Counted from the stretch's first letter, positions 1-10,389 are shown. The stretch: DNA of 33,205 bases from an uncultured Bacteroidota bacterium (GCA_902594485.1 CACJMJ010000010.1:1-33205), one strand, 5' to 3'. Notes: generated from the letters alone by a model not told the origin. Numbers and translations are program-made.

Positions 1-359
1 TTTTCATTTTCAACAGAATCAGTAGAAGCTTTATCTGAAACTGGCTCAACCTTTTCAGTCTTTACCTCTAAATTTTCCTCTGCCTGTTTCTCCTCTGCCT
101 GTTTCTCCTCTAACTGTTTCTCCTCTGCCTGTTTCTCCTCTAACTCTCTTCTTTTCTTTGTATTAATTTCTTCTAATTTGTCTTTATCAGATTTGTCAGT
201 TTGAAATTCATCAAGCAATAAGTCATAAACATCTTGATCAATTTTTGATGTTGGCCTTGGTTCAATTTCAATTTTCTTTGAACTCAAAAATTCAACAGCT
301 CTATCAAGAGATATATTTAATTCCTTAAGTACTTTATTTAACCTTATTGGTGACGGCAT
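1..359 (-). CDS. infB: Translation initiation factor IF-2, N-terminal part (truncated at window edge)
   Basis: Minus-strand frame from ATG at 359 reads MPSPIRLNKVLKELNISLDRAVEFLSSKKIEIEPRPTSKIDQDVYDLLLDEFQTD..., the typical Bacteroidetes IF-2 N-terminus, followed by a charged KQAEE-repeat linker; directly downstream of nusA. Confidence 0.88.
   Translation of the reverse strand, partial: MPSPIRLNKVLKELNISLDRAVEFLSSKKIEIEPRPTSKIDQDVYDLLLDEFQTDKSDKDKLEEINTKKRRELEEKQAEEKQLEEKQAEEKQAEENLEVKTEKVEPVSDKASTDSVENE
79..153. repeat. 15-bp in-frame tandem repeat (tctgcctgtttctcc and variants, about 5 units) encoding KQAEE/KQLEE in the IF-2 linker
   Basis: Direct reading: tctgcctgtttctcc x2, tctaactgtttctcc, tctgcctgtttctcc, tctaactctcttctt. 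Confidence 0.85.
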
Positions 360-368
360 ATATGTGAT

Positions 369-1601
369 TTAATCTTCAAATTCCTCTTTTAAAATTTTTA
401 ATACATCAGAGACTGTTTCTTCCTCAAGGTCAGTTCTTTTGACAAGATCTTCTTCACTTAATTCCAGAACACTCTTTGCTGTGTCAAGTCCAACTTTTCT
501 AAATTCTTCAATAACCCATGCATCAATTTCGTCCTTGAATTCAGTTAGTTCAACATCTTCTTCAGCACCTTCTCTGTAGACATCGATTTCATATCCAGTA
601 AGTCTTCCTGCAAGTCGTATGTTGTGTCCTCCTTTTCCAATAGCCCTTGATACTTCATCTGGATTAAGATAAACCTGAACTGTTTTTTTCTCTTCATCAA
701 TATTTAAAGAGTTAACTTTTGCTGGGCTTAATGCTCTTGTTATGAATAACTGATTATTGTTTGTGTAATTGATCACATCTATATTCTCATTACCTAATTC
801 TCTAACTATTCCATGAATTCTTGATCCTTTCATCCCCACACATGCACCCACAGGGTCAATTCTATCATCATATGAGTCAACTGCCACTTTTGCCTTTTCA
901 CCTGGAATTCTTACTGCTTTCTTTATAGTAATTAGACCATCGAAAACTTCTGGAATTTCTTGTTCAAATAGTTTTTCCAGAAAAAGAGGTGATGTTCTAG
1001 AGAATATTATTCTTGGTTTATTTCCTCTCAACTCAACATTTTCTATTACACCTCTAACATTATCTCCCTTTCTAAAAAAATCTTTAGGTATTTGTTTATC
1101 CTTTGGCATTATCAATTCATTACCATCATCATCTAAAAGAATAACCTCTCTTGCTCTTACATGATGTACTTCAGCTGTAAATATTTCTCCAACTCTATCC
1201 TTGAACTGATTAAATGTATTGTTACTATCGTGCTCAAAAACCTTAGCTACAAGATTTTGTCTTAGTGATTGAATTGATCTTCTTCCAAGATCTATAAGTT
1301 TAAATTCTTCAGAAACTTCTTCTCCAACTTCAAAATCTGGTTCTATTTTTACTGCCTCCTTGAGTTCAATTTCAGCATTTGGATCTTCAACTTCTCCATC
1401 TTTAACAACTATTCTATTTCTCCAAATTTCAAGATCTCCTTTATCTGGATTGATAATAATATCGAAATTTTCATCGGTACCAAATTTTCTAGTAAGAGTA
1501 TTTCTAAATACTTCTTCTAGTATAACCATTAAGGTCACTCTATCTATCAACTTTTCGTCTTTGAATTCAGAAAAGGATTCTAATAATGATATATTTTCCA
1601 T
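369..1601 (-). CDS. nusA: Transcription termination/antitermination protein NusA
   Basis: 410-aa ORF with S1/KH-type motifs (DPVGACVGMKGSRIHGIVRELGNENIDVI; AIGKGGHNIRLAGRLTGYEIDVY); followed by infB. Confidence 0.96.
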   Translation of the reverse strand: MENISLLESFSEFKDEKLIDRVTLMVILEEVFRNTLTRKFGTDENFDIIINPDKGDLEIWRNRIVVKDGEVEDPNAEIELKEAVKIEPDFEVGEEVSEEFKLIDLGRRSIQSLRQNLVAKVFEHDSNNTFNQFKDRVGEIFTAEVHHVRAREVILLDDDGNELIMPKDKQIPKDFFRKGDNVRGVIENVELRGNKPRIIFSRTSPLFLEKLFEQEIPEVFDGLITIKKAVRIPGEKAKVAVDSYDDRIDPVGACVGMKGSRIHGIVRELGNENIDVINYTNNNQLFITRALSPAKVNSLNIDEEKKTVQVYLNPDEVSRAIGKGGHNIRLAGRLTGYEIDVYREGAEEDVELTEFKDEIDAWVIEEFRKVGLDTAKSVLELSEEDLVKRTDLEEETVSDVLKILKEEFED

Positions 1602-1617
1602 TTACTTAACTTTATTT

Positions 1618-1646
1618 AAAAAAAAAGAGGGACATAATGTCGCCTC
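1618..1646 (-). terminator. Intrinsic terminator hairpin plus U-tract between tRNA-Gln and nusA (possible nusA leader attenuator)
   Basis: Minus strand GAGG(c)GACA-TTA-TGTCCCTC followed by nine T. Confidence 0.75.
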
Positions 1647-1701
1647 TGAGATATCAAAATGCTCGGCAAATTTATTATAAATTATTGATATAATAAAATT
1701 G

Positions 1702-1775
1702 TTGGCCTACTAGGGATCGAACCTAGACTCTTCTGGACCAAAACCAGACGTGTTGCCAGTTACACCATAGGCCAA
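1702..1775 (-). tRNA. tRNA-Gln (UUG anticodon)
   Basis: Reverse complement TGGCCTATGGTGTAACTGGCAACACGTCTGGTTTTGGTCCAGAAGAGTCTAGGTTCGATCCCTAGTAGGCCAA folds as a cloverleaf: 7-bp acceptor TGGCCTA/TAGGCCA, anticodon stem TCTGG/CCAGA with loop TTTTGGT, T-arm CTAGG-TTCGATC-CCTAG. Confidence 0.93.
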
Positions 1776-1829
1776 TTAGCTGCAAATTTAAATTATTTTT
1801 TTTTTTAAAAAATATATTTGTGAATTTAA

Positions 1830-3077
1830 TTAATTAATACGATCAGGGACTGACCTTAGTATTAATGAATTCAGTATAGCTGAGACTATTAAATAGCAAG
1901 ATAAGAACATAATCATTGATGAATTATAAGTCAGAAATAATTCTTCCTGAAAATATAGTATCAGTAATCCCAAAAATATCCTCATAAACTCAAAATTAAT
2001 TGACCATTTATATCCATCCATTACTGATGAAAAGCTAAATATTGTGGAGAATATTAATAAGAAATAACCTGTTTTATCTGCAAATGACAAATTAGCAAAC
2101 GAGCTCAAGAATATATACAGTACAATGTTTAAGGTCAGGAAATGGAAACCAACAAAGACCTTATGGATAAAACTATATTCAAACTTATATTTTTCTTGAT
2201 TAAAGACATTCTCAACTTTACTTCTTGGTATTTTTGTAACGACATCTTTTGGTCTCCATCCAGTTGGCATAAACCAGATTTTGGCTTTATCTAAGATGCT
2301 ACTAGTATGCCATGCATCCTGAGTTAGATACCATAAATGCTGAAAATTTATTAAAATAGGATTCCAAGTCCTTACAGGCTTTAATGTTCCATAAACACAA
2401 GGTACATCATCAAGCTCTTCTTGAAATGTTCCAAAGGCTCTATCCCAAATACAAAAAATTGCAGCTAAATTCTTATCAATATATTCTTTATTTATTGCAT
2501 GGTGTACCCTATGCTGAGAAGGGGTAACAAGAATATATTCAAGCCAACCTAGTTTACCAATGTGTCTTGTATGATACCAGAACTGACCGAAGAGATGTAG
2601 GGGTCCAAGAATACTTATCATTTTAGGAGGCACTCCTAAAAGAGCTGCTGGAACTAAAAATAGAATTCCAATACCAAGGTTATTAGTTATACTCTGTCTA
2701 AGTGCACATGCAAGGTTAAATTCTTCACTACTATGATGTATAACGTGCATATTCCAAAAAATATTAATTGAATGCTTTAACCTATGATGACAATAACTTG
2801 CAAAATCTACACAGACAAAAGCAATAAAGTAGAGAAGAATACTTTCTTCAAGTTCTATAACTTTTAATCTCTCATAAAAGAAAGGATATGAGAATATAAT
2901 TATACCAAGCCCCAATATATCAACCAATAGATTTGTAAATCCTGAGCTTAAGCTTGAAATTGTATCCATGTAGGAATGCTTTAAGTCATTCTTCCATACA
3001 CCATATGATATTTCAACAAAAATCAAAACAAGAAAAATTGGGATTGTTATTAATAAGATGTTTGCGTAGGTATCCAT
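1830..3077 (-). CDS. Fatty acid hydroxylase / sterol desaturase superfamily membrane protein
   Basis: Membrane protein with di-iron His clusters HHRLKH, HVIHHSSEEFN and QHRVHHAIN. Confidence 0.85.
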   Translation of the reverse strand: MDTYANILLITIPIFLVLIFVEISYGVWKNDLKHSYMDTISSLSSGFTNLLVDILGLGIIIFSYPFFYERLKVIELEESILLYFIAFVCVDFASYCHHRLKHSINIFWNMHVIHHSSEEFNLACALRQSITNNLGIGILFLVPAALLGVPPKMISILGPLHLFGQFWYHTRHIGKLGWLEYILVTPSQHRVHHAINKEYIDKNLAAIFCIWDRAFGTFQEELDDVPCVYGTLKPVRTWNPILINFQHLWYLTQDAWHTSSILDKAKIWFMPTGWRPKDVVTKIPRSKVENVFNQEKYKFEYSFIHKVFVGFHFLTLNIVLYIFLSSFANLSFADKTGYFLLIFSTIFSFSSVMDGYKWSINFEFMRIFLGLLILYFQEELFLTYNSSMIMFLSCYLIVSAILNSLILRSVPDRIN

Positions 3078-3163
3078 AAATATTAATTAAAGTATAATCG
3101 TATTATATATATATATGATATTCAAATATTTTATTTTACTTTGGATCTGTAAATATATCAATT

Positions 3164-6100
3164 ATGAAAATAAAAAAAATATTTAATCTATTAATGATAA
3201 TAGGACTTGCTGTTTTAACATCAAACACAAGTGTTTATTCTCAAAAAAAATCAAAAAAAAATTCAGTAACATTTGATGAAACACTACACGAATCAGTTGA
3301 ATATAGAGAGATAGGCCCTTTTAGAGGAGGACGTTCTGCAGCTGTTGTTGGTGTTGAAGGCAATCCAAAACTATTTTATTTTGGTGCAACTGGAGGTGGT
3401 GTTTGGAAAACTGAAGATGGAGGTGAGACCTATGAAAATATTTCAGATGGATTTTTTGGAGGGAGTGTTGGTTCAATTGCTATTGCTAAAAATGATCCAA
3501 ATGTAATTTATGTTGGAGGTGGTGAGGTAACTATTAGAGGAAATGTTTCATCTGGTTATGGAGTATTTAAAAGTGTAGATGCGGGAAAGACATGGACTTT
3601 TTCAGGTCTTCCAAACTCTAGACACATTCCAAGAATAGTTATAGACCCAAACAATAATGATATAGTTTATGCAGCTGTGCTAGGAAACCTATACAAGCCT
3701 ACTCAGGATAGAGGTGTTTACAAATCTGTTGATGGAGGAACGACTTGGAAAAAAGTACTTTATGCTAATGATTTATCAGGTGCATTTGAAATTGTGCTTG
3801 ATCCAAATAATTCACGAGTACTTTATGCATCAACATGGAGAGTGCAGAGAACACCTTCGAGTTTAAGTAGTGGAGGTGAAGGATCAGATCTTTGGAAGAG
3901 TATTGACAGTGGAGAAAGCTGGACAAAGATTAGCACAAACACAGGTTTTCCTACAGGCATAATTGGTGTGATCGGAGTTACTGTGTCGCCTGTTAACTCA
4001 GAAAGAGTATGGGCTATAGTTGAGAATCAAGATAAGGGTGGCGTTTACAGATCTGATGATGCTGGAAATACTTGGACTTACACAAATAGTAGCAGATCTC
4101 TTAGACAAAGAGCTTGGTATTATTCAAAGATATATGCAGATACACAAGATATCGATGGTGTTTATGTGATGAATGTAGCTTATCATTTCTCGGATGATGG
4201 TGGTAAAACTTTTAAGTCAAGTTATGCTCCTCATGGAGATCACCATGATTTATGGATAGCACCTGAAGATAACAATAGACTTATTATAGCTGACGATGGA
4301 GGTGCTCAAGTTTCATATGATAAAGGAAAAACTTGGAGTACATATTATAATCAACCAACTGCACAGTATTATAGAGTGACAACTGATAACTCTTTTCCAT
4401 TCAGAATATATGTTGCCCAACAGGATAATTCAACTCAAAGAGTAAGGCATAGAAGTCTTGGATATAGTATAGGTGAAGATGATTGGGAAAGTACTGCAGG
4501 AGGAGAATCTGGGCATATAGCTATAGATCCAAATAATAATGAGATTGTTTATGGTGGAAGTTATTTAGGTTTTCTTCAAAGAAGAAATCACGAAAAACAA
4601 ACTTCAAGAACAATTAACGTATGGCCAATCACTACACTAGGAGAAGGAGCTGAAGCTATGAAATACAGATTTAATTGGAATTTTCCTATAGCATTTAGTA
4701 AGCATGACTCATCTAAACTATATACTTTTTCAAATCAAGTACATCTTACAACAGATGAAGGACATAGTTGGGAAACAATTAGTCCAGATTTAACTAGAAA
4801 TGATAAATCTAAACTTGTCTCTTCAGGTGGGCCAATAACTCAAGATAATACTGGTGTTGAATATTATGCAACAATTTTTGCAGTTGATGAATCTCCACTT
4901 CAAGAAGGACTAATGTGGGTAGGAAGCGACGACGGATTAATCTATTTAACAAAAAATGGAGGTACTACTTGGGAAAACGTAACTCCAAAGAAGATGCCAG
5001 ATTGGATGATGATAAATAGTATTGACGCTTCTTCGTTTGACACTGGAACAGCATACGTAGCTGGGACTAGATATAAACTTGGTGACTTTACACCGTATCT
5101 ATATGTAACTGATGACTATGGAAAAAGTTGGAAGCTTATAACAGATGGCATTGAAGATGAGCATTTTACTAGAGTTTTAAGATCGGATAAAGCGAATAAA
5201 AACATATTATATGCTGGAACTGAAACTGGAATGTATATTTCGTATGACAAAGGAAATAGTTGGAATAAATTTCAAAAAAATCTACCAATTGTTCCAATAA
5301 CAGATCTTACAATTAAAGACAACTCTTTAATTGTAGCAACTCAAGGGAGAAGTATATGGATGATTGATGACTTAACTGTGTTCCATCAGCTAACTTCATC
5401 TACTGATGAGGCAAAACTATATAAACCAAAGGACTCATATAGAATGAGAGGTGCTGGAGGAAGAAAGTCTCTGACAGCTGGAACAAATCTTCCAAATGGA
5501 GTAATTATTCATTATTTCCTTCCAAATTTTGATAAAGATAATGATCAGGTAAAAGTTTCTATTCATTCAACAGATGGAACTCTCATTAAGGAGTTCTCAA
5601 ACAAGAGCAAAGAGAATTCATTGAAAGTTAAAAAAGGTGGTAATTCATTTGTATGGAACATGAAATATTCTGGAGCAAAAAGACTAGCTAGTATGGTCCT
5701 ATGGGGAGCAGATTTTTCAGGAGCTAAAGCAGTACCTGGAGATTACATCGTAAAATTAAAAGTTAATGACACTGAAATGACTCAAGAGTTTACAATACAT
5801 AAAGATCCAACATCAGAAGGCTCAATTGATGATATTAAAGCTCAATTTGATTTTGTAAATGAAATAAATGGAGTAGTTGACAGGGCTCATAAAGCAATTG
5901 AAAATATAAGGAATATGAAAAAAGACCTTAAAAAGTTTCAATCAGATTATGCTGATAATGATTCTGCAAAAGATTTAATAGAAGAATCAAAATCTATAGT
6001 TGAATCTATAGATAAAATTGAAAATGAGCTTTATCAAACTAAAAATCAAAGTAATCAAGATCCGCTTAACTACGGAGTTAAATTAACTAATAATTTAGGG

Positions 6101-6289
6101 AACTTAAACTCTGCTTTTAGAGGTGGTGATTTTGGGCCAACAGTTCAAGACGTTCAAGTTAAAGATGAGTTAATTGAGAAAGTAAATGCTCAATTAGCAA
6201 AATATGATAAAATTATTTCAGAGGATATTCCTAATTTTAACTCAAGCTTCAAGAAACTAGAATTAGATTATTTAAATGTTTCTATGTAG
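3164..6289 (+). CDS. Secreted BNR/sortilin (VPS10)-like repeat protein, 'glycosyl hydrolase'-type beta-propeller
   Basis: Signal peptide plus many Asp-box/BNR repeats (SxDxGxTW: SVDAGKTW, SVDGGTTW, SIDSGESW, SDDAGNTW, TDEGHSW, TKNGGTTW, TDDYGKSW). Confidence 0.85.
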   Translation: MKIKKIFNLLMIIGLAVLTSNTSVYSQKKSKKNSVTFDETLHESVEYREIGPFRGGRSAAVVGVEGNPKLFYFGATGGGVWKTEDGGETYENISDGFFGGSVGSIAIAKNDPNVIYVGGGEVTIRGNVSSGYGVFKSVDAGKTWTFSGLPNSRHIPRIVIDPNNNDIVYAAVLGNLYKPTQDRGVYKSVDGGTTWKKVLYANDLSGAFEIVLDPNNSRVLYASTWRVQRTPSSLSSGGEGSDLWKSIDSGESWTKISTNTGFPTGIIGVIGVTVSPVNSERVWAIVENQDKGGVYRSDDAGNTWTYTNSSRSLRQRAWYYSKIYADTQDIDGVYVMNVAYHFSDDGGKTFKSSYAPHGDHHDLWIAPEDNNRLIIADDGGAQVSYDKGKTWSTYYNQPTAQYYRVTTDNSFPFRIYVAQQDNSTQRVRHRSLGYSIGEDDWESTAGGESGHIAIDPNNNEIVYGGSYLGFLQRRNHEKQTSRTINVWPITTLGEGAEAMKYRFNWNFPIAFSKHDSSKLYTFSNQVHLTTDEGHSWETISPDLTRNDKSKLVSSGGPITQDNTGVEYYATIFAVDESPLQEGLMWVGSDDGLIYLTKNGGTTWENVTPKKMPDWMMINSIDASSFDTGTAYVAGTRYKLGDFTPYLYVTDDYGKSWKLITDGIEDEHFTRVLRSDKANKNILYAGTETGMYISYDKGNSWNKFQKNLPIVPITDLTIKDNSLIVATQGRSIWMIDDLTVFHQLTSSTDEAKLYKPKDSYRMRGAGGRKSLTAGTNLPNGVIIHYFLPNFDKDNDQVKVSIHSTDGTLIKEFSNKSKENSLKVKKGGNSFVWNMKYSGAKRLASMVLWGADFSGAKAVPGDYIVKLKVNDTEMTQEFTIHKDPTSEGSIDDIKAQFDFVNEINGVVDRAHKAIENIRNMKKDLKKFQSDYADNDSAKDLIEESKSIVESIDKIENELYQTKNQSNQDPLNYGVKLTNNLGNLNSAFRGGDFGPTVQDVQVKDELIEKVNAQLAKYDKIISEDIPNFNSSFKKLELDYLNVSM

Positions 6290-6322
6290 TCTTTAAATAA
6301 TCAATTTTAATAATAAATTAAT

Positions 6323-9300
6323 ATGCCCGAAACGAAGTTTCGAAAAATTAATAATTTAATTGGATGGCTCCTTTTTTCAGTTGCCCTAGTTACCTATGGA
6401 TTAACTGTTGAGCCAACTGCTAGTTATTGGGATGCTGGAGAGTATATTTCAACATCAGCAAAGCTGCAAGTGGGTCATCCACCTGGGGCTCCATTTTTTC
6501 AGATGATGGGTGCAGTTTTTTCAATGTTTGCCTCAAGCAATGAGTCTATTGCTATTGCTGTAAACTTTTTATCAGTTGTATCTAGTGCATTTGTAATACT
6601 TTTTCTTTTTTGGTCAACCACATTGTTTCTTAAAAAAATATCTAAGAAAAATAATTTTACAAATGATACAAATATTCTTCTTAGTTCATCAATTGGTGCT
6701 TTAGCATTTACATTCTCTGATAGCTTTTGGTTCAATGCTGTCGAAACTGAAGTATATGCACTTGCTATGCTTTTTTTATCTGCAACATTTTGGTGTGGGC
6801 TTAGATGGGAAAAAGACTTTAACAATAAAAGAGGTGATAAATGGTTGTTACTAATCTGTTTTTTAATTGGTCTCTCATTTGGGGTACATTTTATGGCAAT
6901 ACTAACTATTCCTGCCATAGGAATGATCTACTTCTTTAAAAAGTATAAAAAAATAACAATTAAAAATTTTGTTTTAGCTAATATAATCTCAGTTTCAATC
7001 CTACTATTTATTTTCAAACTTTTACTTCCTTCGACCTTATCTCTGTTTGGTCAACTAGAAGTATTCTTTGTTAACTCAATAGGGTTGCCTTTTAACTCTG
7101 GTACAATTATCGCAGCTTTTTTAATAGTCTTCTTCTTTTACAAATCTCTTAGTTACACCAAGATAAAAGGAATGGTTCAGGCTAATACATTAATATTATG
7201 TATCCTGTTTATTTTTATTGGATTCTCCTCTTGGCTAATGCTTCCAATTAGATCAAATGCTAATACTGTAATTAATGAAAATTCCCCTTCTGATGCTAGA
7301 ACTCTTTTGGCATATTACAGACTTGAGCAGTATCCAAAAACATATCTTTTTTATGGACCAATGTTCTCAGACATATATGCTCCACAAGATGAAAAGGAAC
7401 CATATGTAGATGGAAAGCCAAAGTATGAAAGAGATTATAAAACAAATAAATATAAAATTGTTAATTATTGGAAAGACTCTGAAATAAATTCAAACTCTAA
7501 TCATAGAGGACTTATACCTAGACTATGGAGCTCAAATCATGCAGGAAATTATATGAATTTTACAAATCCTTTAAAGTTTGAAATACTAGATAGATATAAA
7601 TCTGAAGAGGTTATTGTTGAGAGTGTAAATGAGTTTAAAAGTCGTGAACTAAAAGGAGAATTAACTGGTGATGATTATAATGAATTCTTTAGATCTCTTG
7701 GGCCTTACCTAAATATAAGTAAGCCTTCACTTTTTGATAATCTTAATTTTCTATTCTCATACCAAATTAATTACATGTACTGGCGATATTTTCTGTGGAA
7801 TTTTGCAGGAAGACAAAATGATATTCAGGGAGAATACAATATTCTAAATGGAAACTGGATAAGCGGAATAAATTTTATCGATCAACTAAGACTAGGTAAT
7901 CAATCAGAACTTAGTGAAGACCAAAAAAATAATAAGGCCCGAAACATATATTTTTTCCTTCCTTTAATTCTAGGATTAATTGGACTGATGTATTGTTATA
8001 AGTATGATATTAAATCTTTTTGGACACTACTTTTACTGTTTCTTTTTACAGGACTTGCATTAAAATTTTATTTAAACGAAAGGCCCTTTGAACCCAGAGA
8101 AAGAGACTATGCATTAGTTGGATCCTTTTATATTTTTTCCATTTGGATAGGTATGGGATTCACTGCGATCATGAACTATATTCATAAACATGAAAATAAA
8201 GTCTCAAGATCAATTATCTATGTTTTATGTATCGCTGCTGTTCCTTTTCTCATGGGATATAATAACTGGGATGATCATGATAGGTCAGACAGATATACAG
8301 CTCAATCTATTTCAAAAGCATATTTACAATCTATAGATGAAGATAGAGATGCAATGATTTTTACTATCGGTGACAATGATACTTTTGCACTTTGGTATGC
8401 TCAAGAGATTGAGGAGTTTAGAACAGATGTTAGAACTATAAACACTAGCCTTCTAGCAACAGACTGGTATATTGATCAAATGAAAAGAAGAGCATATGAA
8501 AGCAGTCCGATTCCATCACAGATGGAACATGCACAATATGCTTTTGGAGTAAGAGATTACATCAGATATGAAAATTTATTGGATTCCATCAGATGGGATA
8601 TCAATGACTTTGTTGATTGGGTAGCAAGCGATAATCCTAGAACAAAATATAGAAATTTAATTACTCAATCTGGAGGAGATACAAGCGATTATCCAGAAAA
8701 TGCACTTGAGACAGTATTCTATCCAACAAATAAGATCAGACTTCCAGTGAATAAGGAGAATGTAATTAAAAGTGGACTAGTAAAAGAAAAAGATAGCGAC
8801 CTCATTGTAGATTATATTGACATAGATCTACCTGAATCTATTATTACAAAAAATCAAATAATGATGTTAGATATCCTTGCTAATAATGATTGGGAAAGAC
8901 CAATTTATTTCACAGGTGGAAGCTATGAAGAGTCAGAATATATTTGGATGAAAGATTATCTTCAGCTCGACGGACTAGTATATAAATTAGTACCTATAAA
9001 AACCTCAATTGAAAATAACCCATATGAGATGGGGAGGATTGACTCAGATTTAATGTATGATATTGTGAAAAAATGGTCTTGGGGGAATTCTGAAAGTGAT
9101 GAGATATATCACGATCCTGAAACAAGAAAAAATAGTATTTCTTTTAGAGGTAATCTATCTAGATTGTCTGAAGAACTTATCTCGGAGGGGGACTATGAAA
9201 AAGCTGAAGAGATATTAGATTTAGCTTTTTCTAAAATGCCAATTGACTATTATGGTTATTACAGTCTTTGGACACCACTAATCAAATCCTATTATGATAT

Positions 9301-9832
9301 AGGAAAGAGCGAGAAAGTAAGAGAAATAGTTCAAAAATTATCTTTTAAATACTCAGATAGATTAAATTATTTTTCTTCGCTTGAGATATTTAATCAATAT
9401 GATGTAGGAGAGGAAATTATTTCAGATATCGAGAGGTTTAGAAACTTAATTGAAACTATTCAAGAATCTGGTGAAAGAGATATTCTAGCTGATCAAATAA
9501 AAAGTTTTATATCAAGCTCTGAGCAGTTTAACTACATATATGGTGAATATGATTATTATATTTCTCTATCAAACTTTTTAGTTTCACTTTTAGAATTAAA
9601 TGAAGTAGAATACTCAATTAGTGTAATTGATAAAGTTGAAGAACAATTGATTAGAAGAGTCTCTGTTTTCTCAAACATTGATGAAGAAGAACAGGTCTAT
9701 TACATAGAGGGCATAACATCTGATATCAACCAGTACAGCAGGCTAATAAATCAAATAGAAGTATATGATAATGATGCATATAATAAATATGATAAGAATC
9801 TAAAAGATATGTTAGCTAGAATGATTGAATAA
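6323..9832 (+). CDS. DUF2723 family large membrane protein (protein O-mannosyltransferase-like)
   Basis: N-terminus with EPTASYWDAGEYISTSAKLQVGHPPGAPFFQMMGAVFS, multiple TM segments, NERPFEPRERDYALVGSFYIF and a soluble C-terminal part; typical of Bacteroidetes DUF2723 proteins. Confidence 0.85.
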   Translation: MPETKFRKINNLIGWLLFSVALVTYGLTVEPTASYWDAGEYISTSAKLQVGHPPGAPFFQMMGAVFSMFASSNESIAIAVNFLSVVSSAFVILFLFWSTTLFLKKISKKNNFTNDTNILLSSSIGALAFTFSDSFWFNAVETEVYALAMLFLSATFWCGLRWEKDFNNKRGDKWLLLICFLIGLSFGVHFMAILTIPAIGMIYFFKKYKKITIKNFVLANIISVSILLFIFKLLLPSTLSLFGQLEVFFVNSIGLPFNSGTIIAAFLIVFFFYKSLSYTKIKGMVQANTLILCILFIFIGFSSWLMLPIRSNANTVINENSPSDARTLLAYYRLEQYPKTYLFYGPMFSDIYAPQDEKEPYVDGKPKYERDYKTNKYKIVNYWKDSEINSNSNHRGLIPRLWSSNHAGNYMNFTNPLKFEILDRYKSEEVIVESVNEFKSRELKGELTGDDYNEFFRSLGPYLNISKPSLFDNLNFLFSYQINYMYWRYFLWNFAGRQNDIQGEYNILNGNWISGINFIDQLRLGNQSELSEDQKNNKARNIYFFLPLILGLIGLMYCYKYDIKSFWTLLLLFLFTGLALKFYLNERPFEPRERDYALVGSFYIFSIWIGMGFTAIMNYIHKHENKVSRSIIYVLCIAAVPFLMGYNNWDDHDRSDRYTAQSISKAYLQSIDEDRDAMIFTIGDNDTFALWYAQEIEEFRTDVRTINTSLLATDWYIDQMKRRAYESSPIPSQMEHAQYAFGVRDYIRYENLLDSIRWDINDFVDWVASDNPRTKYRNLITQSGGDTSDYPENALETVFYPTNKIRLPVNKENVIKSGLVKEKDSDLIVDYIDIDLPESIITKNQIMMLDILANNDWERPIYFTGGSYEESEYIWMKDYLQLDGLVYKLVPIKTSIENNPYEMGRIDSDLMYDIVKKWSWGNSESDEIYHDPETRKNSISFRGNLSRLSEELISEGDYEKAEEILDLAFSKMPIDYYGYYSLWTPLIKSYYDIGKSEKVREIVQKLSFKYSDRLNYFSSLEIFNQYDVGEEIISDIERFRNLIETIQESGERDILADQIKSFISSSEQFNYIYGEYDYYISLSNFLVSLLELNEVEYSISVIDKVEEQLIRRVSVFSNIDEEEQVYYIEGITSDINQYSRLINQIEVYDNDAYNKYDKNLKDMLARMIE

Positions 9833-9858
9833 AAAATCTCAACTAATTAATTTTGATT

Positions 9859-10074
9859 ATGATAATAAAATATGATGTTTCTAATGAAATGCAAGATCTA
9901 ATTAATAAGACAATTGAATCAGATGCAGCTAAAAAAGGATTTGGAGTTATTCCAACACAAAAGCAATTTTTAATTGGTGTAATATATTATTGGATTAGAA
10001 AAAACATTCCAGATGTTATAGACGATATTTCTCAGATTGAAGAAATTATGGAGCACAAGTCGTTAAAAAAATAA
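9859..10074 (+). CDS. Small hypothetical protein (about 71 aa; ATG at 9859 preferred over the TTG at 9853 in the ORF track)
   Basis: ORF MIIKYDVSNEMQDLINKTIESDAAKKGFGVIPTQKQFLIGVIYYWIRKN...; close behind the DUF2723 gene on the same strand. Confidence 0.55.
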   Translation: MIIKYDVSNEMQDLINKTIESDAAKKGFGVIPTQKQFLIGVIYYWIRKNIPDVIDDISQIEEIMEHKSLKK

Positions 10075-10082
10075 ATTAAAGT

Positions 10083-10382
10083 CTAGTTAAGCTGGTCTTT
10101 CATCAAACTTATTAATGTGTTGGCATCTTGATCTCCACTCTGTCTCCAAACCATTTCTCCAAATTTATAGATCATTAAAGTTGGAATAACTTTAACTCTT
10201 AATGCCTCCGATAATTTAATGTTCTTTTCAGTATTAATTTTAATTACTTTTCCTTTATCCCCTACTGCGGCAGCCACATCCTTTAAAATAGGATGCAGAT
10301 TTGTAGATAGCTCATCATACTCACTAAAGAATACGAGTAATAATGGCTTCTTTTCATCTAATAATTCACCAAACTTGGACAT
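10083..10382 (-). CDS. Thioredoxin-fold protein lacking the CXXC active site
   Basis: Thioredoxin-like pattern PLLLVFFSEYDELSTNLHPILKDVA...VIKINTEKNIKLSEALRVKVIPTLMIYKFGEMVWRQSG with the cis-Pro region (VIPT) but SEYDELS where WCxxC would be. Confidence 0.8.
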   Translation of the reverse strand: MSKFGELLDEKKPLLLVFFSEYDELSTNLHPILKDVAAAVGDKGKVIKINTEKNIKLSEALRVKVIPTLMIYKFGEMVWRQSGDQDANTLISLMKDQLN

Positions 10383-10389
10383 ATTTAAA

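Noticed and set aside
1360-1680. Plus-strand ORF of 106 aa
   Set aside because: Antisense to nusA and its leader/terminator; composition looks like shadow ORF.
3100-3120. TATATATATATATGATAT run between the hydroxylase and BNR genes
   Set aside because: Simple AT dinucleotide run in an AT-rich divergent promoter; no specific function supported.
6499-6918. Minus-strand ORF of 139 aa
   Set aside because: Entirely antisense to the well-supported DUF2723 gene.
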